From Cupriavidus basilensis OR16 (GTDB lineage: Bacteria > Pseudomonadota > Gammaproteobacteria > Burkholderiales > Burkholderiaceae): a stretch of DNA of 64,000 bases. Position 1 is the stretch's first letter, and the number at the start of each line of letters is the position of its first letter. Where the stretch lies: the NCBI RefSeq assembly GCF_000243095.1, contig NZ_AHJE01000042.1, positions 62,001 to 126,000 on the forward strand, given 5' to 3'. The notes beneath the pieces were generated by a model, which was not told the origin of the DNA, did no database searches, and was given only the letters and a program-made list of their open reading frames with translations. The translations under genes and the position numbers were made by a program. Of this stretch, positions 26,535-40,073 are shown piece by piece.

Positions 26535-29500
26535 TCAGCGCCGGAGATTGCGGCGCTCCGTGGCGCTCAGCTGGCTGAGCTGCGCTTCGCTCAATTCCAT
26601 CTGGCCCAGCACCTGCACCACCCCGTTGGGGTCGTAGCTGGCCGGCGCTGCCTTGGCTCCTTCCTTCGCCTTGGGCGCTGCCTCGTCCGCATCGGTACCA
26701 AAGCCGAGCACCCGCACCGTGAAGATCGACGGCAAGCCCTGGCGCGCCGCCGTGCGCTCGCGCTGCAGCGCATCCTGCGCCGCGCTCACCGCCTGCGAAG
26801 CCACCGCGCTGGCATTGGTCAGCGCGCCGACGTTCACCGCGGCGAGCACGGGGATGCCGGTGGCCTTGCCCTGCACCTGGATGTTCTCGGCGTTGACCAC
26901 CCGCAGCGCGGCCAGGTTGACGTTGCCGGACACGCGGATGCCGGCTTCGCCCGCGTCGATGGTGCCCAGCGGCGCGATCAGGTCGATGTCGCCCGGCGGC
27001 ACCTCCGGGATCGGGTTGAGCGTGGCAATGCCCGCGCCGGTGTTTGGCGTGGTGGGCGACAGGGTGACCAGGCCGATGTTGTCGTACACGCGCCGCTGCG
27101 GCGTGTAGACCACGGTGGACTTGGAACCGCGGCCCGCGTTGATGTCGCCTTGCGCCGACCAGGCCAGGATGTTGCCCCCGAAGGTGGTGAAAATGCGGCT
27201 TTGCCCCAGCAGGATGCTGTCCCTGGCGTAGATCTGGACCTCACCCGCCCCCTGCGTCAGCACGCCCGAGCCTTCGCCCGGGACGAAGCCGCCATCCACG
27301 CCGACCAGCGTGCGGCCACCCGGCGTCATGATGTCGATGTCGCCGCCGAAGTCCGTGTGAATGCCGGCATCCAGCAGGTCGTACACACCCATGTTGTACG
27401 GGTTGCCGGCCGCCTTGTACGCGTCGCGCCGCAGGTAGGTGACGCCCTTGAGCGGGCGCTTGGTGGCGCGCGCGTCGGAGACCGGGGCGTAGTAGTTGGC
27501 GCTGCTGAACATGGTCAGGTCGCCCTGGTAGGCAAGCGCGTTGCCCTGCGCGTCATGCGTGGGGAAGAGCGTGGCGATGGCCTCGCGGCCGCGCAGGTAG
27601 CTGCCTTCGCGCGGGCCGCCCGCCTGGTTGTACTCACGCCCCGCGGCCTTGAGCTCGGCGTAGTACACGTTGCGCAGGTAAGCCCGCTGCTGCTCGGGCG
27701 GCAACGCGGCGAAGAACTGCCGAGCGTCCATGCTGGCCGCGTCGAAGTGCAGGCCCAGGCCGTTTTTCCCGCCAAAGCGCCCGCTCAGCCAGTTGACCAG
27801 ATGCAGCTGGCCGGCCAGCCCGTACTCGCGCCGCAGGTCGCGGTTGGTGGCGGCCGCGCCCGCGGCCAAGGCTTGCTGGCGCGCGCTGTCGAGTTCCGCC
27901 TGCTTGCCTTGCAGCCAGGCCGGCGCGCCGGCCTCGTCGCCCGCGTAGCCGAACTGGGCGCGCAGCCAGTCGGACAGCTTCAGCTCGCCGCCATAGACGG
28001 CCACCACCTTGCCCGGCTGGTCGGCAAGTGCGCGGCCCGCTTCCGCCTGGTTGGCGGGATCGAGGTAGCGCCGGGCGAAGGCGTTGAAGTCCAGCCCGTT
28101 GCGGCCCACGCCGGCCGCAACGGCGATACTGGCACCGCTGCCGCGGTCGCCCGGGGTCACGTTGACCACCGGCCCGATGCTCTTGAGCTCGGCCCGGTCG
28201 GCCATGTACAGGTCGCGCCCGGCGGTGACTTCCAGCAAGCCCGGACCGGCCACGTAGAAGTTGCCAAAGCGGATGTCGCGGCCGGCGGAAACTACGGACA
28301 CATCGTCCGCGTTGTTGTGCACGATCAGGTTGCCACGCGCGCTGGCGTTCAGCACCGGGACGGGTTTCTCGGCAAAGGTGCCGTCGCCGCGGCGCGGAGG
28401 AATGTACCAGCCGTGGCCATCGACGGGCACGTCTTCGGCCTCGCCCAGCGCTGTGCCCGCGTTGACGAGGTCGCGCCCCGCGCGGATCGCCACCGGTCCG
28501 CCGCCTTCATACCAGTTACCGAATGTGAGGGCCGAACCGACGCCATTGGCACGGGAAATGATCGACCCCGTGCGCAGGCCGACGATATCGCCATCGACCG
28601 CATAGAAGCGCGCCGGCTGGCTGCCGGGGACCGCGTAGCCCGAGGCCGTGGGCGGCGTGAAGCTGAACAACGGGTAGGCCTGGTACGTACCTGCGCCGCC
28701 GTTGTTCGCCAGGAACACGCTGGCAGCCAGCCCGTCCGGGCTGATATTGCTCAGTTTCAGCGTGCCATAGACGATCTTCACCGTGCTGCCGCTGAAGGCG
28801 GCGTTGAACGGATTCGGGAGGGCCGTGGGATCGGCGCCCGACTGCGTGATCCCATAGCCGCCGGCGTAGATCGAATCGGCGGCCAGCAGCTCCAGCTGGC
28901 CCGCCCCCGTGCGGGCATATTGCGGCCCCACCGGTGACGGGGCCAGCATCAGCGTGGTGTTGGACTGGACCGGCCGGTTCGTTCCATCTATGGCGCCGGT
29001 GCTGGAATTGCCATAGTAAAAACTGCCACTGGCCGCCACCGCGCGCAGCACCGACGGCATCATGAAACGCCCGTCGGTCGCCGAGTGGTTGCTGGCGAAG
29101 CTATCGTCTGCCGCCGCCGTGGATGGCGTCAGGTTGCCGCCCGCGCTGAACAGGTCGATGGCGGTGCCCGGTGTCCACAGCGAGAACCAAGTCCAGCCGT
29201 CGCCGGTGTAGCTGGCGCCATTGGCCCGGAACGGCGTGCCGTTGTTGACCAGCGCCACGCGCCCGGCGTCACCCACGCCGCCGAGCACCAGGTCGCCGCG
29301 CGTGTCGATGCGCACACCGGCATCGCCGGGCACCAGCACCGGCCCGCCGCCGGCGATGGAAGACGTGGCCTTGTACACGTCGTAGGCACGCGACTCGGCG
29401 GGATCCGCGCGGTCAAAACGCAGCTCGATGCCGCCCACCGAACCGGCCTCCATGCGCAACGCCCCGCGCAGGTTGACGAAGGTGCTGTTGAGATCGCTAT

Positions 29501-32500
29501 GCACCCCCGAGTAGCGGGTCGCCGGCGTAACGTCACCTGTCTGCGAGGAGAAGGCGCGCACTTCCGCCACCGGATTGAGCCCGCCGCCGATACGGATGTC
29601 GAGGTCGCCGCCGCCGGTCAGGGCGAGCTGCTTGCCATCGGCCGAAACGCGGCCCGTGCTGGCCACCGCCAGGTTCAGGCCCTGGCTGCGGGACACAAAG
29701 CTGCCGGATGCCGTCATGCGCGACGACAGCATGCCGGCGTCGCCGCCGGCCTCCAGCACCAGGTTGCCGCCACCGAGCGTGCCAATGCCGGTGAACCCGA
29801 CCAGGAACGGCGCGTTCGAGAACAGGTCGTAGCCATCCGTCGGGCCGGCCACATAGCTGCCGAAGTTGACCCACCAGGCGGTGGGCACGCCTTCGCTGCC
29901 TGTCACGGCGCTGCCGGTGCCCTGGCGCCACAGCCAGTTGCCAACGGCGGTGGAGCCGACGTGGGCGCGTATGCTGCCGATCGCGTCGGTCCGGTACTGG
30001 CCGCCTCTGACGCCGATCAGGTCACCCTTCACGTCGCCCTGGGCACGTACCAGCACGTTGCCGCCGTGCTCCGGGTACCAGGCGCGGTACAGGCTCTGGC
30101 TGCCGCCATCGATATACGGCGTGAACGTCGTGCCATCCGGGCCCAGCAGCGTGCCGTCGAAGGCGTTGGCGCGCGGCAGGTTGTACGCCGCGCCCACGCC
30201 AGCGGACTGCGTACCGGCGGTGTACACGCCGAACGGCGAGGTCATGGTGAAGTCGCCGCCCGAGATCAGGTCCAGGTCGCCGGTGCCGGTGCGCAGCACG
30301 CTGAAGAGCTGCTGCCGGGCCGGCTGCAGCTGCGCCTTGTACACCGGGGGCGTGCCGTCCTTGACCTTGATGACCAGCACGCCAAGCCCCAGATCGTTGA
30401 GGTTCTTGACCATCCCCGCCCACACGTATTCGCCAGGCAGGCACGTATTCGCCAGGCAGGCCGGTGCCCGGCAACACGACGTTCACCGAGACCAGGCCGT
30501 AGTGGGTGTCGGCAAGCAGCATGGATCCCTGCTTGCTGCGCGCCTGCAAGGCGCGCGTGTCCGCGGCCTGCGTGTCCGCGCCGCTCACCAGCCGCACCGA
30601 CCACGATTGCGAGCCCTCGGGCAGCATCGGCGCCAGCGCCCAGTTGCGGCCCTGGTTGCCGCTGGCGTCTCCTGGGCGCAGCGACACCATAACCGCGTCG
30701 TCCGGCAGCTTGACCACCGTTTCGCTCGGGATCACCGCGCCCTTGCGCAAGGCGAGTGCGTTCGCCAGGTAGACGCCTGGCGCGTTATCCACGCTCGTGC
30801 CGGTCTGCGGCAGCGGCACGCCGGCCGGCCAGGTCATGGCCGCCACGCTGGCCCCGCCGGCAAGCCGGTTGCCGGCATCGAGCTGCATGCCGCTGGCCAG
30901 CGTCAGCGGCTGCGACAGCACCGTGCCCGCCGCCTGCACGACATTGCCCTGCGCATCGCGCACCGCGCCGCCCAGTACCGTACCGGCTGGCAGCACCAGG
31001 TCCGCCGCCAGCGTGGCACGCGCGGGCAGCACCGTGCCGGGCCGCAGGCTCACCGCCTTGATCGGCAGGTCGTAGTTGAGCGTGCGGCCGGACTGGAAGA
31101 AGGTGTCCTCCGCCAGCGTGACCAACTGGCCCTGCGGGATGACGACATCGCCGCCCCAGGGCACCCTGCCCTTGACCAGCACCCAGCCTTGATCGTCCGG
31201 GGTGACCGGCAGCGCCGAGGCGTCGAAGCCATCGGTCAGGCTGCCGTAGACATTCAGGTTGCCGCCCGCGCGCAGCACCAGCGCGCCGGCTTCGCCGGAG
31301 CCATAGATGCCGGTCTGCTGCGTGTGCGGGTTGACGCTGGCATAGCGGTAGCGCGACAGGTCGATGTCGCCATCGATGTGCAGGTCGCCATCCGGCGTGG
31401 CGCTGATGATCTCCACGCCGGGGCGCAGGTGGAAAGCGTCCGCATAGCCGCGCAGGCCGGCAAGCTTGCGGTTCATCAGGTCGCCGTTGGCCAGCGCATT
31501 GCCCATGAACACCAGGCTGTCTGCGTGCTTGGCGTCCAGGTAGGCCTGGTTGATGACCTGGTAGGGACGGCCGTCGGCCATCGGGTCGGTGCCCCAGGCC
31601 GCGTCCTTGTAAGACCAGAAGCCGTTGACCGCGATCGAGCGCGCGCCGTCGATGCGCAGCGCGCCGCTGGCGTCGATATCGATATCGTTGCCGGCGGCGC
31701 CGCCCAGGCGCGGGGCGTTGAGCTCGACCGTGCCGAGCGACTGCGCGGCAGCGCCGGTGCCGGCGCGCAGGTCCATGCGCGCGCCGCTCTCCAGCGTGAG
31801 CCGGCCCGTGCCGGCATTGATCTCGATGGTGGCGCGGTTGGGCGCTTCGATGAGCTGGCCGTAGCTGTCCACGCGCAGCACCGTGCCGTGCGCGTCGAGC
31901 AGCGCGCCGCCGCCAATGGTGACCCCGTCGCGCGCGGCCAGGCGGATGCTGCCGGCCTGCTCGCCGCTGGCGTCGATGGTGCCGGTCACGGTGAGCTTGC
32001 CACCGTCCACCGACACGCTGACCTCGCGCGCCTTGAGCTCGTCGCCGATGGCCAGGTCGCCCTGCTTGAGCTGGAAGCTGCGGATGCCGGAGAGCTTGCC
32101 GTTGTTGAGGCGCTGGTTCAGTCCCGTGAAATCGGCGACGTGCTGCGCGCGGATATCCGCGCCGCCGGCCGCGTACGGCACCAGGGTGCCGCCGGCATCG
32201 TAGTGGCCGCTGCTGCTGCCCAGCACGCTGCCGCGCAGGTCGATGGTGCCCGCGTCCGCGCCCAGCGCGAGCACGGTGAGCTTGCCCGCGCGGTTCTCCT
32301 TGGCGGAGACGTCGATCAGCGCGCCTGCCGACTGGCGCACATCGCCGGCGCGGCTTTCCAGCACCACGTCGCCGCCCCAGCTGTACTTGCTGACATCATA
32401 GAAATCGAGCTTGCGGCCGGCCAGGTCGAGCCGCGCGCCATCGCGCAACACCACGTCGCGCTCGGCGGACACGGTGAGCTTGCCGCTGGGCAGGATCACC

Positions 32501-35500
32501 GTGCTGTCCAGCGCCACGCTGTTGCCGCTGAGCGCGATCCCTTGGTGGCATCGTCCCAGGCGCCTTGCGACTGGTAGACCGCGAGCGACCCCTTCTGGTT
32601 GGCGGTGATGCGCTCGCTGGCGTTGAGGTCAACCTGGCCGAAGCCCAGCACCATCCGGTCCATGGTGTGGATGGTGTCGGGACGGCTGTTGGGGCCATAG
32701 CCGAACTCGATCTGCTTGGCGTCGACCTGCAGGCGGCCGCTACCCGTGCCGGCGCCGCCGGTTGCCACCAGCCCGGGCGCATTGGTCGAGCCGTTCCACA
32801 CCAGGATGTCGGTGTGGATGCGGGCCAGCGCATCGGCATTGCCGTAGCCCTGGATAGCCGGGGTGCCCAGCACCAGGCGCGCGAGCGAGGACTTGCCGGT
32901 GGCCGGGTCGATGGTGGACAGCTCCACCGAATCATAGAAGCGCAGCGCGTCGCGCGCGGTCAGCGCCAGGTTCTCCAGGGCCGGCGCGCCGACGCTGGTG
33001 TCGCCCTGCAGGAGCCGGTCCAGCACCGCCTGGTTCAGCGTCAGGCCCGGCGGCAGCGCATTGCGCGCGGCCAGGTCCGCCAGCGTGGCCTGGTTGCCCG
33101 CATTGATGCCGCCGACCGACAACACCAGGTTGCGCGTGCCGTAGCGGGCCGCATCGCGCAGGTTGAAGCTCTGGTCGGTCGAGGCAGCGATGGTGCCTTC
33201 GGAATAGAGCTGCGTGATGCCGTGGCAGACCGCGCCCGCGCTGCAGGTGCCGATGTCGATGCGGCCAGCGCCCCGGGTAGGATCCGCGCTGTAGCCCGGC
33301 GCCAGCATGTCCAGCCAGCCGTTGGAGACCGCCACCACGCTGCTGGTGCCCGGCTCGTAGGCATAGCCGTTGGTGGAATCCCAGGCGGCCTTGCCCTGCC
33401 CCAGCGTATTGATGCCGCCGCCCTGCTCCACGAGGATGCCGCCCGATTTGCTATTGGTCACCAGGTACACTTCGGCGGCCTTGAGCACTGCGCCTTCGCG
33501 CAGGAAGATGCTCCCCGCCCCGCTATCGAACGTGGCGATGTTGGCGCGTTGCCTGCTGCCGTAGTAGTCGACATAGCGGACTGACGGCAGCCCGCCGATG
33601 CCGATGCGCGAGGCGCCGATGGCATTGATATCCGCCGCGTAGAGCGAGATACCGCTGAAGCCCGGCGTGGGCGCCGCGCCGCTGGCCAGGATTTCGTAGT
33701 TGGTCTCACCCACCATCAACGCACTGCCGCCAAAGCCGCCTGCGGCGGGCGCATACAAGGTACGCCCCGCAAAGCGCAGGGCAGGCTCATCACCCGGGGC
33801 GCGCAGCGCAGTCGGCGCGAAGGAGAAGCGCAGCGTCTTGGCGTCCTGCTCCAGCTGGGCGCGCGGCACGCCCTCGCGCGCGGCCTGGGCCAGCGCGAAA
33901 TCCGCGTAGCCCATCTCGTTGTACTGCGAATAGCTGCGCAATACGTCGGCAGGCGTCAGGAAGACCTGGGTAGGCACGGCGTTGCGGATGCCTGTGTTGG
34001 CCACGCCCAGCTGCGCCGAGGCTGCATATGAGCCGTTGCGCATGGCAATGGCACCGCCGCCCGCCCACGTGCCATTGCCAAGCCCGTTGAGCTCGACACG
34101 GAACGCGCCGGGCAACAAGGCGAAGGTGGAGGGCAGCAACGTGTAGTTGCCGGCGGGCAGGCCCGGTACGCCGGCGCCGATGGTGATCTGGCGGCCGATG
34201 ACCGGATCGCTGGCCCCTTTCTCGGCCACCACCGGCGCATAGCCGGGCTGCACGCCCGGCACGATCGCATAGACCGGGTTGGTCGACAGCCCCGGCAAAG
34301 TGAAGCCGCCGCGCGCGCCGACCTGCACCAGCGGATTCATGCGCGCGTCCACCGAGCCACCGCGCCCGGCAAGGAAGGCCGCGCCGGTCAGCGTGCCGCC
34401 ACCGCGCAGGTCCACTTGGCCGGGCCGTTGCCCACGCCGTTGAATACCACGTCCTTGCCGTCGTGCAGATAGCTGAGTCCGTCGAGCGAGCCGCCGTAGG
34501 GCATGACCAGGCCGTTGGCGCTGATCGAGCTCACGCTGCCCGGCAGCAGGTTCAGGTGCTCCGTCACGGCGCCATAGCCCGCCGATCCCAGCTCGAGGGT
34601 GCCCAGCGGGGCCCGCACCACGCCACCCTGGTTGATGGTCGGGGCACCGAAACTCAGGCGGCCAAAAACGGAATAGGGCATGGCGGGCAGCGCATCGCCC
34701 ATGCGCTCGATATTGAGGTGGCGCGCCGGGTCGAATTCGCGCTGGATGATGCCGTATTTGTCGAGAAAACTGCGCTGTCCGACCGTCACCGAACCGCTGT
34801 CGCCCATGCCTGGATAAATCTGCGCGGCCGCCAGCGTGAGGTTGCCGGGTACGTTCAGCGAGGCGGCGCCGTACATGCGCAAGTCGCCGCGGCTGCGCAG
34901 TGTCATTTCGTCGAAGGCAGCGCGTTCCACCGCTAGCGATGTGTCGGCGTTGCGCTTGATGAGACCGCGCACGCCGATCTGCATGGCACCCACAAGGTCC
35001 AGCAGATCCGCCTCGACTTGCAGCCGGGCGCCCTGCGACACCAGCGCCACGCCCGCGGGGGTCACAACCGGGTTGGGCATGTAGTAGAAGTCGGGCGTAA
35101 CGCGGGTCGTGCCGGCCAGGCGGACATAGGGCGCCGCCAGGTTGACCTGGGTGCCGGCAGCGGCATTCGCCGCTAGCGCGACCGCACTGGTCGTCAGGCG
35201 CAAGCTCTGCCCCACCGCCAGGTTGACGTTGCCATCGAAGCTGATCACGCCGTTAGCCAGCAGCGCGACGTTGTCGAACCCGCCGGCCCCGATGCGGTCC
35301 ACGCCGATGCGCCCGGTGCCATACAACAGGGCGGCGTCGCGGTCACCGGGCCGCAATCCCGCCGCCAGCGCGGTGCTGCCCTGCGTCTGCGCCACCACCA
35401 GCTCGCGCGCGGCCCGCACCGCGTCCTCAACGCTGGGGCTCTTCTGGGTATAGTTGTCCACCGGGCCGTAGGCCGGCGTCTCCAGGTTCAGCGCCAGCGT

Positions 35501-38500
35501 ACCGCCGGCGGCGCCCGGGCCACCGGCGGCCGCGCGCAGGCTGCCATCCAGGAACAGGCCGCGCAACGAGCTCAGCGCGATGACACCGCCGTCGCTCGCC
35601 ACCTGCGTGGCGCCTAGCCCAGGCAGATCCAGCCGGGCGGAAGCGCCGGATGCATCGATGCGCGCGCCCGGCCGCACCACGACGAAGGCGTCCGCGGCGT
35701 CAACTACGGTGGCGTCCAGGTTGTGGCGCGCGCCGATCTCGATCGTGCCGCCCTGGCCCACGTTGCCGTACACGTGCCCGCGCGCGTCGACGGCGGTGAT
35801 TGCACGGCCGGCAGCGTCCAGCACGGCGTCGTTGCCGATCCAGATCGACATGGCGTCGGCAATGCCGTTGGGCCGGCCCGCCTCGTTGCCGGTGCCAAGC
35901 TTGCCGGGCAGCAATGCGATATTGCCGCCCCAGGCGTTCAGCGTGCCGTCGACGGTGATCTGGCCATTGCCTTGCAGGGTCAGCGCTCGGCCCGGATCCA
36001 CGGTAACGATGGCGCCCTGCCCGACGACCAGCGGCGCCTGGGTGTAGACGGAGCCGGCCGACAACGCCAGGTCGGCGCCGCCGCGCTGGGTCAGCGTGGC
36101 CTTGAGCGGGTCTTCCTGCCACAACGGCGGCAGCCAGCGTTCCAGCATTTGCGCCGACTCGGCGCCGCTCGGCACCGCGCGGCCCGCCGCGGCGTCGAAG
36201 CGCAACACAGGCATCGCTACCGCCAGGTTGGCATCGCGCGCCACCTGCACGCCCTGCTGGCCAGCCACGGCGTAGCGCGAGAAACCACTCTGGAACACGG
36301 CGTTGCCGATCACCAGCAGCGGCTTGACCGCCACCGCGCCCGGCAGCTTCGTGCCGGCCAGCAGCCTGGCGCCTTCCGCCAGCACCACTTCCTTGGGCAA
36401 CGGCGTGCCGGCCAGCAAGGTGCTATTGAACTCGGGCACGGGGATGCCATTGGGAAAGACATCTGCCGGCACCACGTAGCCCGGTGCCAGGTCGCCCGAT
36501 GTGCCTACCAGCACCGTACCGGCCGGGGCGATGTTGCCGTTGGAATAAAAGCGGCCCTTGTCGTCGATGACCGCGAAGTTCCAGGTCGTACCGCGCGGCA
36601 CCAGCCACGGCGCTTGCAACGTGACCTTGCGCGTCGTGCTGAACACCGGGTTGCCTTGCATCGCCTGGCCCGGCGCAACGGTGTCCGCCGTGTACGTGAA
36701 ATCGCTGGCCAGCACCGTGCCCGCCGGCAGCGTGACCGACTGCGCCAGCGTCAGGTTGACCGAGACCGACTGGCCCGCCGGCAACAAGCCGCTGTCGGCC
36801 AGCAAGCCGCCACCGATGGCGATGCCCACGCCGGTGTCGATGGTGAGCGTGCCGCCACCCTTGACGCCATAGGCGCGCAGTTCGCCGTCCATGCGCAAGG
36901 CGCCGGAACCCTTGCCAGCCATGTCGTTCTGGTTGGATAGCAGCGTGATATTGCCGCCCCGCCCGCCTTGGATCTTGTTACCGGCAAGCAGCGCCGCGCC
37001 CGACGACACGTCCAGCACGCTGCCCGTGCCAAGGGTGACATCGCCGGTGCTGCTGATGGTGACCACGCCGCCATTGAGGTAGGGCAGCCCGCCGATCCGG
37101 GTGGCGTCCAGCTCGAGGTTGGACCACTGCCCCCGCCCATCCAGCGTGACCCCCTGCCCCACCGAAACGCCGGGCGTATAGCCCTTGGCCGGTATCGCCG
37201 CCACCGGCACGTCCAGCCAGCTGCCACCGGCGCTGCTGGTGTACTGATTGATCATGTTGCCCAGTGCGATGCGGCCACCGCGCGCCGCGAGGTCCGCCCG
37301 CACGTCCACCTGCGTGGCATGCAGTGCGAGGTCGCCGCCCGCGGCCACTTGCACGGCCGCGCCAACGTCGATGCCGTCCCTGGCGTAGAGCTTCAAGGCG
37401 CCCAGGCCAAGCCCATTGATCCAGCCGGCATCCAGGCGCAACTTGCCCTTGCGCTCGTCGGGCAGCGCGTCCGTCAGGGCCAGGCCATCGGCGATGCCTT
37501 GCACGGTGCCGATCTCCACCTGCTTCACCAGTGCCTGCGGACTGTCGCGCAGCATGCCGGTCTTGCTATCGTAGATCGGCGTGAGCTGCCCGACGATCAG
37601 CTGGCCGGGGCGCGCCACGGCGATCTGCGATTGCTTGTAGCCGTCCAGGCCGGCGTCGCGTGCCTCGCGCTGGCGATCGCCCTGGAATACCGTGGTGTCG
37701 ATATTGCCTTCGAGCACCGCCGACTGCGTGGCCACGACCAGCCGGCCGGCATCGCGCCCCACCGTGTAGCCGTTCTCGAGCCGCGAGCCGGGCGCGATCA
37801 GCGGGCTGTAGTAGTACTCGGTGGTGTTCTTGCCCCAGCGTGCATGGGTGTCCTCGAAGCCGCGATACAGCCCGGTGTAGAGGTTGTCCGCCGGCGCGGT
37901 GGCCAGGTTGTACAAACGGCCGTCCGCCCCCTTCAGCCAGGTCTGCCTGATGCTGCCGCTCTGCACGTTCAGCGAGCCGCCGGAAAGATTGATGCCGGAG
38001 CCTGCCTGCGTGACCAGCTCGCCGCCGCTGAAGGCGACGGTGCCGCCCTGCGCGGCCCACTCGCCGATGCTGTGGCCTCCCGTGCTGAGATAGCCGCTGA
38101 CCTCCAGCAGGCCGCCCCCCGTGTACATGCGCTCGGTGGCGTAGCCGTTGGTGCCCGCGGCAACGCGCACCAGGGTGCGGCGGTCGATCCAGATATTGGC
38201 GTTGTTGAGCAGCTTGCTGTCGCGGTTAAGCGGCGCGTCGCGCTGCTCGTTGCCCTGCACGTTGATCATGACGTTGTTGGATTCCATCGCCACGCTGACG
38301 CCCACCGCGCCGGCCACGTCGATGACGGCGCGATCCGCCACACGCGTACGGCGCGCGGCATCCACCATCACCTGGCCGCCGGTGGCGAGCGTCGTCGAGC
38401 CGGACTGGAAGTCCACGTCGCCGCTGGCATCGATCTTCACCAGCGACAGGTCGCGGCGGCTATAGCCGCTGCCGTCGCTGATCCTGGCGGAATCCTTGAC

Positions 38501-39877
38501 CAGTGCGTCGCGCTGCGCGTCCAGCGCGGTAGCGTTGCTGTCGTCGAGCAGGATGGCGCTGACGCTGCCGGGCGCCAGGATCACCCGGCTGGCGGCATCG
38601 CCCACGGCTTTCAGGTGCAGCGTGCCGCGCGTGGTGACGGAGGTGCTGGACAGCGCCACGCCGGCTTGCTCCACGCTTTGGCCAACCAGCGTGATGTCGC
38701 CGGTCGCTGCCTGGAGCAAGCCACTGTTGCTCACGCGGCCTGCCAGGCTGCCGGCACTGCGCTGCACAAGGACCTCGTTGCCACGCGTGCTGGAATCCTG
38801 GTTGGCATCGGTGCCAACGCCTTTGCGGATGATGAAGCTGTCGCCGGCGGCCAGCGTGACCTGCCCGCCAGGTGTGGAGATGGAACCGTGGTTGTGCGCC
38901 TCGCGCCCGGCCAGCAATACATAGCCGCCACCTTCGGTCACCGACTGCGGCTTGCGCGTTTCGATGCGCGCGCCGGCCTGGACGATCACGTCGCCCGTGG
39001 CAATGCCGTTCGATGACGTGCTCGGGGTGGTGACCAGGTCATTGGCAAAGGTCGGCACATAGCCGACGCCCAGCGCATCGCTGTAGAGCCCCTTGCGGAA
39101 TTGCGAATCCGTCATGCCCGCAGCCGCCGCCACCAGGTTGCGTGTGTCGACCTGGCTGCTGCCCGAAAACACGATGCCGTTGCGGTTGACGATCATCACC
39201 GTGCCATCGGCCTTGATCTGCCCCTGGATCTGGCTGGGCCGCGCTTGCGGATCGTTGACGCGGTTGAGCACCGCCCAGCTTGGCTGCTGGTCGAACTGCA
39301 CCGTGGTGTTCCTGCCGACGTTGAAGGTCTCCCAGTTCAGGATGGCCTTGTCCGCGGTCTGCTGGATGGTGACTTGCGTCCTGCCGTCGACGGCCTTCTG
39401 GCCGGTTTCCTTGTTCAGTAGCCTGGCGTTGACCCAGCCGGCAGTGAGGCTGTTGGTGTCCACCTTCAGGCCACCCTCCGCCAGGCCATCGGGCACCGAC
39501 GCATCGTTCATCGCTGCCTGGCGCGCGGCGGCCTGCGCTGCCTGCATGGCGGCGATGCCGCGCGCGGCCACGTTCAGGTTATCGATGGAGCGCTGCAGTT
39601 GTTCGCTGGCGCGTTGCTGCTGAGCCAGCGGATTGGTGAGCGATGCGGCAGGCTGGCCGTTGGGCAGGCGGCCCGTTGCCGCCGCCGTGTCCTGCATCAT
39701 GTTCTTTTGCGCCATCCAGGCGCGGCTGAAGGCCTGCTGCGCGTGGGCGCTTTGCATGGTGCCGCCTGCGGCCATGAGCAAGGCGATGGCGTGGGCCAGC
39801 GGGCGGATCGTGAGGGCCGTCCGGCAAAATCGCGTTGTCTGTCGCGAGGGCATCTTCTTGTAGTGAACGCGCATGTT
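26535..39877 (-). CDS. Giant filamentous haemagglutinin-type TpsA exoprotein (three frame breaks)
   Basis: The coding region is continuous in character for 13.3 kb and gives about 4,441 residues after repair. Residues 1-47 form a long signal peptide (basic start, cut after SAHA). The TPS secretion domain follows: AILNWETFNVGRN at about 178 and VNRNGIVFSG at about 226, the counterpart of the NPNGI motif. The body is a beta-helix-like repeat region rich in Gly, Ala and Asp. The C-terminus has a DUF3739-type block (VVYTPQRRVYDNIGLVTL, GAGIATLNPIPEVPPGDIDL, LGTIDAGEAGIRVSGN). Frame breaks: one G missing near 34418, one G missing in a G-run near 32541, and an exact 19-bp tandem duplication at 30423-30460. 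The start at 39877 follows GGAAG. Probably exported by the TpsB gene at 51622-52795 and surface exposed or released. No adhesion target can be read. Confidence 0.9.
30423..30460 (+). repeat. Exact 19-bp tandem duplication inside tpsA
   Basis: The unit CACGTATTCGCCAGGCAGG occurs twice without a gap (30423-30441, 30442-30460). Collapsing it restores the protein as GLPGEYVWAGMVKNLN. It has the same unit length as the duplication at 24555-24592, although the sequences are unrelated. Confidence 0.97.
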
Positions 39878-40073
39878 CATTCTGGCTTCCATTCCCGTCT
39901 AGCTCATTCGGCGAGTCCCGCTCGCTTGGCATGGCTTGGCGAACCGGCACTGCGATCATGTCCATCGATGGCTAGCGCCGTCGATGCTCCTGGCATCTAG
40001 ACCGTTGGGCGCGGGGGAATCGGCAAGCTTTTATTTGAAGATTTCGTGACAGGGCGCGGGCGTGGCCAACGCC

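Noticed and set aside
26418..39016. Several plus-strand open frames of 400-900 codons opposite tpsA (for example 26418-28937, 29866-32577, 36968-39016)
   Set aside because: All are antisense to the exoprotein gene, rich in Arg, His, Gln and Val, without signal peptides, families or ribosome sites; they result from high GC at third positions.
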